Shown: positions 14,358-23,320, counted from the stretch's first letter. The stretch: 64,000 nt of DNA from Histidinibacterium aquaticum (GCF_008710275.1 NZ_VYQE01000001.1:124001-188000); one strand, 5' to 3'. Translations and numbers: made by a program. The notes: generated by a model from the sequence alone, not told the origin.

Positions 14358-14735
14358 ATGGAAAAGGTGACCGGCATCGGCGGCGTCTTCTTCCGGGCCA
14401 ACGACCCGGCGGCCCTTTCGGCGTGGTACCGCTACCATCTCGGCATCGACCCGGTCTCGGAACACGGCGCCTGGTCGCAGGCCCCCGGCCCCACCGTCTT
14501 CGCCCCCTTCGCGCGCAACACCACCTACCTCGGCGACCCGGAGCAGCAGTTCATGCTGAACTTCCGCGTGGCGGACCTCGGCGCGATGATGGCGCAGCTC
14601 GACGCCGCCGGGATCACGGTGGAGACGCGCGAGGAATGGGACAGCCCGGAGATCGGCCGCTTCGCCCGTATCCACGACCCCGAGGGCAACCCCATCGAGC
14701 TCTGGGAACCGGCGCCGGGCGCGATCCCCTCCTGA
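14358..14735 (+). CDS. VOC (glyoxalase/dioxygenase fold) family protein
   Basis: A 125-residue single-module vicinal-oxygen-chelate protein: GGVFFRANDPAALSAWYRYHLGID at the front and IHDPEGNPIELWEP at the end, the latter carrying the usual metal-ligand Glu and the DPxGN turn. The early ligand position (normally His) is not obvious, and the substrate cannot be inferred. Members act as lyases, dioxygenases or antibiotic-binding proteins. It lies alone between pntB and the converging GNAT-nitrilase gene, 4 bp from the latter's stop. Confidence 0.75.
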   Translation: MEKVTGIGGVFFRANDPAALSAWYRYHLGIDPVSEHGAWSQAPGPTVFAPFARNTTYLGDPEQQFMLNFRVADLGAMMAQLDAAGITVETREEWDSPEIGRFARIHDPEGNPIELWEPAPGAIPS

Positions 14736-14739
14736 GGCC

Positions 14740-16278
14740 TCAGCCTCCGTCGAACCACCGCGTGCGGTAGAGATCGAACCGCCGGTCGCGCATGTTGCGG
14801 ACCGAGCCCTGCGCCCGCGCCCAGCTCACCGTGGCGAGGTTCAGGTCGGCCACGATGATCATCTCGACGTTCTCCGAAGCCTCCGCCGCGATGCCGTCGC
14901 GGGCGAAGGGAAAGTCGCAGGGCGTCAGGATGGCGGCCTGCGAGTACTGGATGTCGATGTTGGAGACGTTGTCGAGGTTGCCGGTCATGCCGGAGGTGAC
15001 GACGTAGCACTGGTTCTCGATCGCCCGGGCCTGGGCGCAGTAGCGGACGCGCAGGTGCCCGTGCACCGTGTCTGTGTTCTGCGGCACGAAGAGGATGCGC
15101 GCCCCCTCGTCGGAGAGGCGCCGCACCTGCTCGGGGAACTCCGCGTCGTAGCAGATCGCCACGCCGATGGGGCCGCAGTCCGTCGGGATCACGTCCACCG
15201 CCGAGCCGCCCTGGATGTTGAACGACACCCGCTCGTCCGGCGTGGGGTGGATCTTGTCCTGGGTATGCACCGCCCCGTCGCGCAGGAAGACGTGCGAGAC
15301 GTTGTAGATGCCGTCCTCGCGCTTCACCGGGATCGAGCCGCCGACGATGTTGATCGCCCGGGCGATGGCCATGTCGCGCAGCCGCCGGACGAATTCCTCG
15401 GCGAAGCCCGCCGCACGGTCGATCGCCTCGAGCGGCGGCAGCTCCACCCCGTCGCAGCTCAGCAGCTGCAGCGAGAAGTACTCGGGGAAGAGAACGAAGT
15501 CCGCGCCGTACTCCGAGGCGATGTTCACGAAGTAGTCGACGTTGCGGTAGAATTCCTCTGGATCGGTCAGCGTCGCCGCCCGGAGCTGGACGGAGGCCAC
15601 GCGCACGAGGTCCGGGTCGGCCCGGGTGATCGGCTGGTCCTCGGACCATTCGCCCGCATGAGGATTGCGCCAGATCATCAGGACCGCGTGCCCGCCGGAG
15701 GCCTTGTCGTCGGGCGCGTAGCGCGGCAGCAGCATGACCGGCTCGAACCCGGCCTTGGCCTGGAAGGACAGCACCGGATCGCGCACCGCGCCGTCGCGGA
15801 CGGCCTCGAAGTAGTCCTGCGGATCGGGGTGGCTCTTGCGGTGACGGCGGTAGCCCGGGATGCGCCCGCCGAAGGCGATGCCCGTCAGGTTGCGCTCCTT
15901 GCAGAGCCGCTCCCGCGCCCGGTAGATCCGCTGGCCGATGCGCAGACGCCTCCGGGACGGGTCGACCATGACCTCGATCCCGTAGAGCCAGTCCCCCGCG
16001 GCGTGGAACTGGGAGCCGTAGCCGGCCCCGGTGATCTCGTCCCAGGTGTGCCGGGCGAAGACAGTCTTTTCCTGCACCAGCGTCGAGGCGGCGTAGCCCA
16101 CGACCTCGCCCTCGTAGAGCGCGACGAAGCAGCCCTCGGGAAAGGCATGGATCTGTCCGAGGATCTGGCCGCGCGTGTAGGGCGGCTCCTCGGGGTAGAC
16201 CTTGGCGGAGAGCGCGACGATGCCCTCCACGTGATCCAGCGTGGCGTTTTCGACCTCGAGACGGGGTTTTCTGTCCAA
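14740..16278 (-). CDS. GNAT acetyltransferase fused to carbon-nitrogen hydrolase (nitrilase superfamily)
   Basis: The 512-residue fusion has an N-terminal GNAT domain (about 1-200, with VVGYAAST and the acetyl-CoA loop region SRRRLRIGQRIY) and a C-terminal nitrilase-superfamily domain (about 215-500). The nitrilase triad is visible: Glu in LFPEYFS, Lys in QDKIHPTP and Cys in AICYDAEFPE. Such fusions are widespread, but their substrates are not established; amide or carbamoyl hydrolysis is the family reaction. The start is a TTG at 16278: AGGAG lies 7 bases before it and it directly precedes the conserved DRKPRLEVENAT. A frame running back to 16485 is open but is Arg-rich, lacks family similarity and is not used. 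Confidence 0.85.
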   Translation of the reverse strand: MDRKPRLEVENATLDHVEGIVALSAKVYPEEPPYTRGQILGQIHAFPEGCFVALYEGEVVGYAASTLVQEKTVFARHTWDEITGAGYGSQFHAAGDWLYGIEVMVDPSRRRLRIGQRIYRARERLCKERNLTGIAFGGRIPGYRRHRKSHPDPQDYFEAVRDGAVRDPVLSFQAKAGFEPVMLLPRYAPDDKASGGHAVLMIWRNPHAGEWSEDQPITRADPDLVRVASVQLRAATLTDPEEFYRNVDYFVNIASEYGADFVLFPEYFSLQLLSCDGVELPPLEAIDRAAGFAEEFVRRLRDMAIARAINIVGGSIPVKREDGIYNVSHVFLRDGAVHTQDKIHPTPDERVSFNIQGGSAVDVIPTDCGPIGVAICYDAEFPEQVRRLSDEGARILFVPQNTDTVHGHLRVRYCAQARAIENQCYVVTSGMTGNLDNVSNIDIQYSQAAILTPCDFPFARDGIAAEASENVEMIIVADLNLATVSWARAQGSVRNMRDRRFDLYRTRWFDGG

Positions 16279-16423
16279 GACGGCTCTCCTGCGGGGTGCC
16301 GCCCTTGTTCTCCCCTCGCGGCGCCGGATGCAACCGCTCCGGAAAGGACAGGCGGGGCGAGAGACGCCGTTCCCAGTACGCCTCTCCGCCCCGCCCGGAC
16401 GCGTCCCCCGACGCGCGCCTGCC

Positions 16424-16500
16424 GCAATCCGCTCCGGCAAACTGCGCATCCGGGGAACCGCGATCCTTCCTTCTACGCGGCGCACGCCGGAGCGGATTGC
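16424..16500. repeat. Perfect 15-bp inverted repeat with 47-nt loop
   Basis: Arms GCAATCCGCTCCGGC (16424-16438) and its exact complement (16486-16500) lie in the 405-bp gap between the GNAT-nitrilase gene and degP. A smaller hairpin (GCGGAG-AAT-CTCCGC) and a run of six T (16532-16537) follow on the plus strand. The rest of this gap holds no convincing gene. It may be an unrecognised small RNA, a processing signal or the remnant of an element. Confidence 0.5.
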
Positions 16501-16592
16501 CGAGGAGCGGAGAATCTCCGCCGATCGTCGCTTTTTTCCGTGATCCGGCGCTCGCGGTCCGTCACGCGGCGGTTACAGAACGTGCGCGCTCT

Positions 16593-16620
16593 TTGAGTTG
16601 CGGCTCCGGAAGCATACATT
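16593..16620 (+). promoter_or_regulatory. Candidate sigma-70-type promoter of degP
   Basis: TTGAGT and TACATT are separated by 16 bp and end 63 bp before the degP start. The match is moderate, and no experiment-like evidence is visible in sequence. Confidence 0.35.
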
Positions 16621-16683
16621 CACTGTCGCCGCAGATGCCGACCCCGGGGGTCGGCTCGAGAATTGACCAGAGGAGAACGCAAC

Positions 16684-18231
16684 GTGACAGCACAGGCGAT
16701 CGCAGCCGCCTCCGCGCCCGAGACCCAGGTCCGCCGCCTTCGCGCGGTGGTTACCGGCCTGTCCCTCGGCGCAGCGGTGGCGCTCACCCAGGCCCTGCCC
16801 GCATACGCCCAGGAGGAACGGCCCATGTCGTTCTCGGAGCTGGCCGAACAGGTCAGCCCCTCGGTGGTGAACATCACCACCTCGACGATGGTGGCCGGCG
16901 GCGCCGGACCGCAGGGCATCGTGCCCGAGGGCTCGCCCTTCGAAGACTTCTTCCGCAACCTCCCCGAAGGCGGCGACGGCCCCCGCCGCTCCTCCGCCTT
17001 GGGCTCCGGCTTCGTGATCTCTCCCGACGGCTACATCGTGACGAACAACCACGTCATCGAGGGCGCGGACGAGATCCTGATCGAATTCTTCGATTCCGAC
17101 CGCGAACTCGAGGCCGAGATCGTGGGCACCGATCCCAACACCGACATCGCCCTGCTCAAGGTCGACGCCACCGACCTGCCCTATGTCTCCTTCGGGGACA
17201 GCAACGGCGACACCGCCGAGGTCGGCGACTGGGTCATGGCCATGGGCAACCCGCTCGGCCAGGGCTTCTCGGTCTCCGCCGGCATCGTCTCGGCGCGGAA
17301 CCGGGCCCTCAGCGGGACCTACGACGACTACATCCAGACCGACGCGGCCATCAACCGCGGCAACTCCGGCGGTCCGCTCTTCGACATGAACGGTGACGTC
17401 ATCGGCGTGAACACCGCGATCCTCTCGCCCACCGGCGGCTCGATCGGCATCGGCTTCGCCATGTCGGCCTCGGTGGTCGAGAACGTGGTCGACCAGCTGC
17501 AGGAGTTCGGCGAGACCCGCCGCGGCTGGCTCGGCGTCCGCATCCAGGACGTGACGCCCGACATGGTCGACGCGATCGAGGGGATGCAGGAGGCCAACGG
17601 CGCGCTCGTCACCGACGTGCCCGAGGGCCCCGCGATGGAAGCCGGCATGGAAGCCGGCGACGTCATCCTGACCTTCGACGGCCAGAACGTGGTCGACACC
17701 CGCGAGCTCGTCCGCATCGTCGGCAACTCGCCGGTCGGCAAGGACGTCTCCGTGGAGGTGCTGCGCAACGGCGAGGAGATGGACCTGACCGTCACCCTCG
17801 GCCGCCGCGAGACCGCCGAAGCCGCGCAGCCCGCGGCCCAGCCCGGTCCCGACGCCACCGAGCCGGAGGAGACCAGCATCCTCGGCCTGACGCTCTCGGA
17901 AGTCTCCGAGGAGCTGACCGAGCAGTACGGTCTCGACACCGAGGACGGCATCGTCATCACCGACATCGACCCGGCCTCCGAGGCCGCTTCCAAGGGTCTT
18001 GTCGCCGGTGACGTGATCACCGAGGCCGGCCAGCAGGAGGTCGCCACCGTGGCCGACCTCGAGGCCCGCATCGAGGAGGCCCGCGACGCCGGCCGCCGCT
18101 CGCTGCTCCTCCTCGTCCGCCGTGGCGGCGACCCGCGCTTCGTCGCGCTGTCGCTGATGGAGGACGAAGGCGACGCCGAAGAGGGCGACGCCGAGGACGA
18201 CGGTGCCGAGGAGAACGCGGACGACGAGTGA
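16684..18231 (+). CDS. degP: Periplasmic Do-family serine protease/chaperone
   Basis: The 515-residue product is a DegP/HtrA-type enzyme that degrades or holds misfolded envelope proteins. A signal peptide ends near residue 42 (ALPAYAQ). The trypsin-like catalytic triad is His123 (TNNHVIEG), Asp154 (NTDIALLKV) and Ser228 (GNSGGPLF). Two PDZ domains follow (about 285-375 and 400-490), with the first entered through RRGWLGVRIQ. An acidic tail of about 20 residues (Glu/Asp/Ala) ends the protein. The GTG at 16684 is chosen because AGAGGAG lies 9 bases upstream; an earlier TTG lacks a site. It is a single-gene unit closed by a strong terminator. DegQ or MucD naming would be equally valid. Confidence 0.93.
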   Translation: MTAQAIAAASAPETQVRRLRAVVTGLSLGAAVALTQALPAYAQEERPMSFSELAEQVSPSVVNITTSTMVAGGAGPQGIVPEGSPFEDFFRNLPEGGDGPRRSSALGSGFVISPDGYIVTNNHVIEGADEILIEFFDSDRELEAEIVGTDPNTDIALLKVDATDLPYVSFGDSNGDTAEVGDWVMAMGNPLGQGFSVSAGIVSARNRALSGTYDDYIQTDAAINRGNSGGPLFDMNGDVIGVNTAILSPTGGSIGIGFAMSASVVENVVDQLQEFGETRRGWLGVRIQDVTPDMVDAIEGMQEANGALVTDVPEGPAMEAGMEAGDVILTFDGQNVVDTRELVRIVGNSPVGKDVSVEVLRNGEEMDLTVTLGRRETAEAAQPAAQPGPDATEPEETSILGLTLSEVSEELTEQYGLDTEDGIVITDIDPASEAASKGLVAGDVITEAGQQEVATVADLEARIEEARDAGRRSLLLLVRRGGDPRFVALSLMEDEGDAEEGDAEDDGAEENADDE

Positions 18232-18255
18232 TCCTTACGGAGCGATCGATACGGA

Positions 18256-18281
18256 CGGGGCGCCTTCGGGCGCCCCGTTTT
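18256..18281 (+). terminator. Rho-independent terminator of degP
   Basis: A 9-bp stem, CGGGGCGCC with its complement, closes on a UUCG tetraloop and is followed by TTTT. It begins 24 bases after the stop codon. Confidence 0.9.
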
Positions 18282-18406
18282 CGTTCGGGACCGTCATCTT
18301 GCGGAGCGGCCTAGCGGCCGCGCTGCCTTGAGCCCGGTCCCGCCTGTCGGGCGGGCCCGGGCGGAAGGGGGGCTGTCCGCCCCCCTGCCTCCGCGGGGCG
18401 GAGGCA

Positions 18407-18435
18407 CCCCCCGAAGGTATTTCGGGCTAGATGAA
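18407..18435 (+). repeat. Dispersed convergent-gene element, copy A
   Basis: The sequence runs from a C-run through GAAGGTATTT to GGGCTAGATGAA. Two further copies lie at 32732-32760 and 62847-62874. It is preceded by a GC-rich segment with nested G/C-run inverted repeats (18365-18405). It lies between degP and the converging peptidase gene. Confidence 0.7.
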
Positions 18436-18464
18436 AGATCTTTTGGATCAGAGGCTTAGGCGGG

Positions 18465-18480
18465 CGTCCAAATTTGGACG
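18465..18480. repeat. 16-bp palindrome with GTCCAA/TTGGAC arms, copy 1
   Basis: CGTCCAAATTTGGACG is perfectly self-complementary and sits 8 bp from the stop of the aspzincin gene. The same core with a different central dinucleotide recurs at 34313-34334 and 55711-55724. Confidence 0.75.
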
Positions 18481-18487
18481 TCTTGAC

Positions 18488-19087
18488 CTAGTCGCGCGGC
18501 AGGGCGGCGACGTCCTCGGCGAAGTACTGGTAGCTGTCCGCGTTCCGCACGAGGCTCCGCGTCAGGGCCATCGCCGCGCAGTCCGTGCGCGTGTAGCAGA
18601 GATCGTCGGTGCCGGCGACGACGTCGAAGTGGCTCACCTCGTGGATGATCGTCCCCGCCCGCGTCCCGTTCTCCATGATCGCGCTGGTGTTCGAATGGGC
18701 GTGGATCTCCGGCATCCCGAAGAACGAGGGGCAGAGGTTGATCGCGTAGGCGTCGTGCCGAAAGACGTTGGCATACATCGAGGCATTGCAGTCGTCCTCG
18801 CCGACATTGGCGCAGACGACCTTGAGATCGTTGTCGCGGATCGCGGCGTGGATCGCCTTGAAGCTGGAGCGCACGGTGGCGCCGTTCTCCTTGGACCACG
18901 CGCCGAACCAGAGCGCGAATTCCGGCGTGTCGCCGATGGAGACCGCGGCGCGGAGGGCGATCTTCTCCGCCGCCGTCAGCGCCTCGAGCACCGCGGCGAT
19001 CTCGGGCTTCTCGCAGCGCTCGAAGTCATGGGCCGCGGCCTGTCCCGCCCAGAGCAGGGCGGCGAGGATGACACCGGATCGGATCAT
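18488..19087 (-). CDS. Secreted M35-like (aspzincin) zinc peptidase
   Basis: The 199-residue product has a short signal peptide (MIRSGVILAALLWAGQAAA). The zinc motif HEVSH is at 149-153, followed by GTDDLCY at 159-165, which matches the GTxDxxY aspzincin motif where the Asp is the third zinc ligand. This combination is characteristic of M35 deuterolysins and related lysine-specific metalloendopeptidases. Six cysteines after the signal peptide suggest disulfides in an extracytoplasmic location. The start is supported by GGGAGACCGCCC before the ATG. It lies 44 bp after alaX and may be the last gene of the long minus-strand run; its substrate is unknown. Confidence 0.75.
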   Translation of the reverse strand: MIRSGVILAALLWAGQAAAHDFERCEKPEIAAVLEALTAAEKIALRAAVSIGDTPEFALWFGAWSKENGATVRSSFKAIHAAIRDNDLKVVCANVGEDDCNASMYANVFRHDAYAINLCPSFFGMPEIHAHSNTSAIMENGTRAGTIIHEVSHFDVVAGTDDLCYTRTDCAAMALTRSLVRNADSYQYFAEDVAALPRD

Positions 19088-19131
19088 GGGCGGTCTCCCT
19101 GCAATCGCGCTGCAGGATAGGCGCGGCGGGC

Positions 19132-19848
19132 TCAGTCCAGCAAGAGCGTCACGCGGCGGTTCTGCTTGCCCTTCTTCTCGATCTTGCCCAGCCGGACGCG
19201 GCCGATCTCGGCGGTGGTCGCGACGTGGGTCCCGCCGCAGGGCTGGAGGTCGACGGTCTCCCCGCCCAACCCGATGCGGACCAGGCGAATGCGCCCGGCC
19301 CCGCGCGGCGGCTGGACCGACATGGTCTTGACCAGGCCGGGGTTGGCGTCGAGCTCCGCCTCTGTGATCCATTCCTCGGTCACGGGAAAATCGCAGGCAA
19401 TGAGGCGGTTGAGGGTCTCGTCCAGCTCGGCCTTGTCCTCCGGCGCCTCGGGCATGTCGAAGTCGAGCCGGCCCTTCTCCGAGCCGATGGAGCCGCCGGT
19501 CACCGGCAGCGGGATCACCACGGAGAGCAGGTGCAGGGCCGTGTGCACGCGCATGTGGCGGTGGCGGCGGTCCCAGTCGAGCTCCTGGTCGACGCGGGCC
19601 CCCTCCGAGGGGAGCGGCGCGGGCTCGGCGGGGAGGAGGACGATCTCCTCCCCCTCGCCCTTCACGGCGGTGGCGATCTCGATCTCGCCGCCCGGCCAGG
19701 TCAGCTTGCCGCTGTCGCCGGGCTGACCGCCGCCGGTCGGGTAGAAGACCGTCCGGTCGAGGACCAGCCCGCCCTCCTCGGTCACGCGCATCACCCTGGC
19801 GGCGGCATCACGCGCGTAGGCGTCGCTCCGGTAGAGGGCCTCTGTCAT
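19132..19848 (-). CDS. alaX: Alanyl-tRNA editing protein AlaX
   Basis: A free-standing editing domain (238 residues) homologous to the second half of alanyl-tRNA synthetase; it hydrolyses Ser-tRNA(Ala) or Gly-tRNA(Ala) to keep translation accurate. The zinc-binding residues of the family are all present: His102 and His106 (HTALH), Cys204 and His208 (CGGTH). FYPTGGGQPGDSG near residue 36 is the conserved front segment. It overlaps the start of its ATG with the stop of the mechanosensitive-channel gene by four bases, so the two are translationally coupled. Confidence 0.9.
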   Translation of the reverse strand: MTEALYRSDAYARDAAARVMRVTEEGGLVLDRTVFYPTGGGQPGDSGKLTWPGGEIEIATAVKGEGEEIVLLPAEPAPLPSEGARVDQELDWDRRHRHMRVHTALHLLSVVIPLPVTGGSIGSEKGRLDFDMPEAPEDKAELDETLNRLIACDFPVTEEWITEAELDANPGLVKTMSVQPPRGAGRIRLVRIGLGGETVDLQPCGGTHVATTAEIGRVRLGKIEKKGKQNRRVTLLLD

Positions 19849-22295
19849 CCTTCTTCTCCCTTCACCACACCGGGGGTCTCGCCCTTCAGGGCCTCGCGCC
19901 AGTCGCCTTCGGTGCCGGCCTCGCGGGCCTGAGGCGCCGCGCCGGGACCGGCCCGCAGCGACTCCGGGTTGCGCAGCCAGAGGTCGCGCTGCGGGAAGGG
20001 GATGTCGATCCCCTCTTCGGCGAAGCGCTTGGCGATGGCGTGGTTCATCTCGGTCTGGACGGCGAGGACCCAGTTGATGTCTCGCAGGATTGCCCTGATC
20101 TCGAAGTCGAGCGAGCTGTCGCCGAAGCCCTTGAAGTAGACGTATGGCTCGGGGTTCATCAGCACCATCGGATGCTCCCGCGCGATCTGCAGCAGGATGT
20201 CGGAGACCTTCTGCGTATCGGTGCCGTAGGCTACGCCAACCGGTACGATGACCCGGCCTACGGAATTGCCCCGGGTCCAGTTGATGACCGTGCCGGAGAT
20301 GAAATCGGCATTGGGCACGATGACGTCGGTCCGGTCGAAGGTCTCGATGCGGGTGGCGCGGACCGAGATGTCCTTCACGTAGCCCATCTGGCCGCCGACC
20401 TCGATCCAGTCGCCCTGGCTGATCGGCCGTTCGATGAGCAGGATGATGCCCGAGACGAAGTTCGAGACGATGTTCTGCAGGCCGAAGCCGATGCCGACCG
20501 AGAGCGCACCGGCCACGTAGCCGAGCGCCGAGAGGTTCACCCCCGCGGCCGTGATGGCGATGATGGCAGCCGAAATCACGCCGACGTAGCCGATGCCCGC
20601 GGCGATGGCGTTCTGCCCGCCGATGTCGAGCTTCGTCTTGGGCAGCACCGCGTTCCGGAGCCCGCCCTGGAGCAGCCGCGTGCCGAGGTAGCCACCTGCG
20701 AAGACCGCGGCGAAGACAAGGAAATCCGAGGGCGAGATGGTCGTCTCGCCGATCACGAAGCCCGAGCGGAAGCGGGCCCAGATCTCGGTCAGGTCCGAAA
20801 CGCGAGCGCCCCAGATCAGCGCGAGGATGGGCAGCGCCACCACCGCGAGGGCGAATGCCACGAGAACGGGCGCCAGCGCGTCGGTCTGGCCCTCCCTACG
20901 GCGCGTGGCGAGCGCGTAGAGGTCGAAGACCAGCCGCTGCAGGAGCATGACGCTTCCCACCAGGGCCAGCGTCAGTGCCGTCGGGCGCAGCAGGTAGGTC
21001 GAGGCGGCATCGAACCCCAGCGCCGCGACGATCGGCCCGACGATGCCGGCCAGCATCGCCAGCCGCCCGATGACGTTCACCAGCCCGTCCCGGAAGCCAC
21101 GCGGGTCCTCTTCGTCCTGCGCGGCGAAGCGGTTGGCCGAGAGCGTGCGGCCGAACTCGAAGAGGATGAGACCCTCCACAACGTGGATGGGGAAGAGCAG
21201 GACCGCCCGTCCGGCCGGGCTCGACTCGGCGATCTGGATCAGCGCGGCGACCACGATATGGACGGCGAAGACCCAGCCCATGGCATTGGCCAGGCGCCGC
21301 AGCCGCGCCGCGGCCTCGGGAGGGACCTCGAGCGGACCGGAGGGCTCCTCGGCGGCGTCGGGGAAAAAATGATCCATCAGCCAGCGCGCGATGAGCACGT
21401 AGAGGCCGGCGGCGGGAATCGTCTGGAGGACCTGCTCGGTGCGCAGGCCGACGGCGCCGGTGAGTTCGAGCGCGACGTAGAGGCTGAGCAGTCCCATGAA
21501 GGGCAGCGCGATCTCGCCCAGCGAGACGATGAAGGCGATGGCGCCGCCGCCGGTCCGGTCGTGGCGGAGCGCGCCCCGCTCCAGCCGCTTCGACCAGGTG
21601 CGCCCCCGAAAGATGAGGAGGAGGCCCGCGAGCGTGAACAGGATCACCGCCGGAAGAACCTGCCCGATGGCGCGCAGCCGGGTTTCGCTGCCGAAGCCCC
21701 GCTCCGCCTCGAGGCGCAGTGCCGTCGTGGCCTGGCCCACCGCCTCGGCCGCGTCCGGCCAGTCGGCAGGATTGACCGGCAGCGGACCGCGGTCGCTCAG
21801 CGTCCGCGCCTGCCGGTCGCGCAGGAGGCCGTCGATCTCTGCGATCAGGCCGTTGGCGCGCGCGAGCGACTCCGCCGTGAGCTGGGCCGGCGCGCGCAGC
21901 CGGTCGAGCTGTTCCTCGAGTGCGGCGCGGCGCTCGGCGATCCTCGGATCCTCGTCGCTTGGCTCGGAGGGCGCCTCGCCGAGCGCCTCGAGCTGGGCCT
22001 GCACCGTCGCCCTGCGGGCTTCGTTGGTATTGGCCTGCATCAGCCGGTCGCGGGCCGCCGCCAGGTCCTCGCGCAATGAAGTGAAGGCGAGGGTCGAGGC
22101 CCGGCCGCCCTCGATGGCCGCCTCGGCCCGTTCGGCGAGATCGCGGAACTCGGGATAGAGCTCCTCGATCTGCGGCCTTGGCTCCGTGCCCCGCAGTCCG
22201 TCGCCGGCCTCTCCCCCGGCAGAGGCGTGCTGGGCCGCCGCCGGCAGGGCCAGCAGCAGCGCCCAGAGGAGCGCGGCTGCGAGCGTGCGGATCAT
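19845..22295 (-). CDS. MscS-family mechanosensitive channel with DUF3772 periplasmic domain
   Basis: The 816-residue protein starts with a signal peptide and an extended periplasmic coiled-coil region (about 25-190, DUF3772 type, e.g. LREDLAAARDRLMQAN). About ten further transmembrane helices follow. The MscS pore helix and beta domain lie near residues 580-680 (GFGLQNIVSNFVSGIILLIERPISQGDWI, given here only to name the region; the key features are the Gly/Ala-rich pore and the EVGGQMGYV beta segment). Large MscS members of this kind release solutes on hypo-osmotic shock. ATGA overlaps on both sides tie it to cysK upstream and alaX downstream. Confidence 0.88.
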   Translation of the reverse strand: MIRTLAAALLWALLLALPAAAQHASAGGEAGDGLRGTEPRPQIEELYPEFRDLAERAEAAIEGGRASTLAFTSLREDLAAARDRLMQANTNEARRATVQAQLEALGEAPSEPSDEDPRIAERRAALEEQLDRLRAPAQLTAESLARANGLIAEIDGLLRDRQARTLSDRGPLPVNPADWPDAAEAVGQATTALRLEAERGFGSETRLRAIGQVLPAVILFTLAGLLLIFRGRTWSKRLERGALRHDRTGGGAIAFIVSLGEIALPFMGLLSLYVALELTGAVGLRTEQVLQTIPAAGLYVLIARWLMDHFFPDAAEEPSGPLEVPPEAAARLRRLANAMGWVFAVHIVVAALIQIAESSPAGRAVLLFPIHVVEGLILFEFGRTLSANRFAAQDEEDPRGFRDGLVNVIGRLAMLAGIVGPIVAALGFDAASTYLLRPTALTLALVGSVMLLQRLVFDLYALATRRREGQTDALAPVLVAFALAVVALPILALIWGARVSDLTEIWARFRSGFVIGETTISPSDFLVFAAVFAGGYLGTRLLQGGLRNAVLPKTKLDIGGQNAIAAGIGYVGVISAAIIAITAAGVNLSALGYVAGALSVGIGFGLQNIVSNFVSGIILLIERPISQGDWIEVGGQMGYVKDISVRATRIETFDRTDVIVPNADFISGTVINWTRGNSVGRVIVPVGVAYGTDTQKVSDILLQIAREHPMVLMNPEPYVYFKGFGDSSLDFEIRAILRDINWVLAVQTEMNHAIAKRFAEEGIDIPFPQRDLWLRNPESLRAGPGAAPQAREAGTEGDWREALKGETPGVVKGEEG

Positions 22296-23320
22296 GTGTC
22301 CTCGAAGACGCCCGGAATGGACTGCGGGCTACCGTCCATCCAGTCCGGTACGGGCAGGCCTTTTTCCTTGAGGAAGGTCGGGTTGAAGAGCTTCGACTGG
22401 TAGCGGTTGCCGTAGTCGCAGAGAATGGTGACGATGGTGTGCCCCGGCCCCAGCTCCCGGGCCATGTGGATCGCGCCGGCGATGTTGATGCCCGAAGACC
22501 CGCCGAGGCAGAGGCCCTCTTCCTTCACGAGGTTGAACACGATGGGCAGCGCTTCGCTGTCGGGGATCTTGTAGCAGAGATCCGGGGTGAACCCTTCGAG
22601 ATTCCCCGTGATGCGGCCCTGACCGATGCCCTCGGTGATCGAGTCGCCGCCCGCTTCCTTGCCGGTGTAGAGCTTGTAGATGCCCGACCCCTCTGGATCG
22701 GCGAGGCCGATCTTCACGCCCTTGTCCTGCAGCGCCATGCCGACGCCCGCCAGCGTGCCGCCCGTCCCCACGGCGCAGATGAAGCCGTCGACCCGGCCAT
22801 CGGTCTGTTGCCAGATCTCGGGGCCGGTGCCGTCGATGTGGGCCTGCCGGTTCGCGGTGTTGTCGAACTGGTTCGCCCAGATCACGCCCTCCGGCGTCGA
22901 CTTGGACAGCTCCTCGGCCAGCCGGCCGGAGTACTTCACGTAGTTGTTGGGGTTCTTGTAGGGCACCGCCGGGACCTGGACGAGCTGGGCGCCGGCCAGG
23001 CGGATCATGTCCTTCTTCTCCTGGCTCTGGGTCTCGGGAATCACGATGATCGTCTTGAAGCCCATGGAGGCGCCGACGAGCGCCAGGCCGATGCCCGTGT
23101 TGCCGGCCGTGCCCTCGACGATGGTGCCGCCCGGCTTGAGATCGCCGCGTTCCACGGCGTCCTTGATGATCGAGAGCGCGGCGCGGTCCTTGACCGACTG
23201 GCCGGGATTCATGAACTCGCACTTGCCGAGGATCGTGCAGCCGGTCTCCTCGGAGGCGCGGCGCAGCTTCAGAAGCGGGGTGTTGCCCACCGCGTGGGCC
23301 AGATCGGCATGGATCGTCAT
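22292..23320 (-). CDS. cysK: Cysteine synthase A
   Basis: This O-acetylserine (thiol)-lyase makes cysteine from O-acetylserine and sulfide. The 342-residue protein has the PLP lysine Lys44 in NPGQSVKDRAA, the substrate loop GTAGNTGIG and the phosphate-binding GTGGTLAG. It is slightly longer than E. coli CysK and belongs to the branch common in alphaproteobacteria. It follows trgB by 58 bp; in Rhodobacter sphaeroides cysK is likewise associated with trgAB and contributes to tellurite resistance, so a thiol supply role in tellurite tolerance is plausible. Confidence 0.92.
   Translation of the reverse strand: MTIHADLAHAVGNTPLLKLRRASEETGCTILGKCEFMNPGQSVKDRAALSIIKDAVERGDLKPGGTIVEGTAGNTGIGLALVGASMGFKTIIVIPETQSQEKKDMIRLAGAQLVQVPAVPYKNPNNYVKYSGRLAEELSKSTPEGVIWANQFDNTANRQAHIDGTGPEIWQQTDGRVDGFICAVGTGGTLAGVGMALQDKGVKIGLADPEGSGIYKLYTGKEAGGDSITEGIGQGRITGNLEGFTPDLCYKIPDSEALPIVFNLVKEEGLCLGGSSGINIAGAIHMARELGPGHTIVTILCDYGNRYQSKLFNPTFLKEKGLPVPDWMDGSPQSIPGVFEDT

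Noticed and set aside
16279-16485. N-terminal extension of the GNAT-nitrilase protein
   Set aside because: The extension is Arg-rich without family similarity, and the TTG at 16278 has an ideal AGGAG site.
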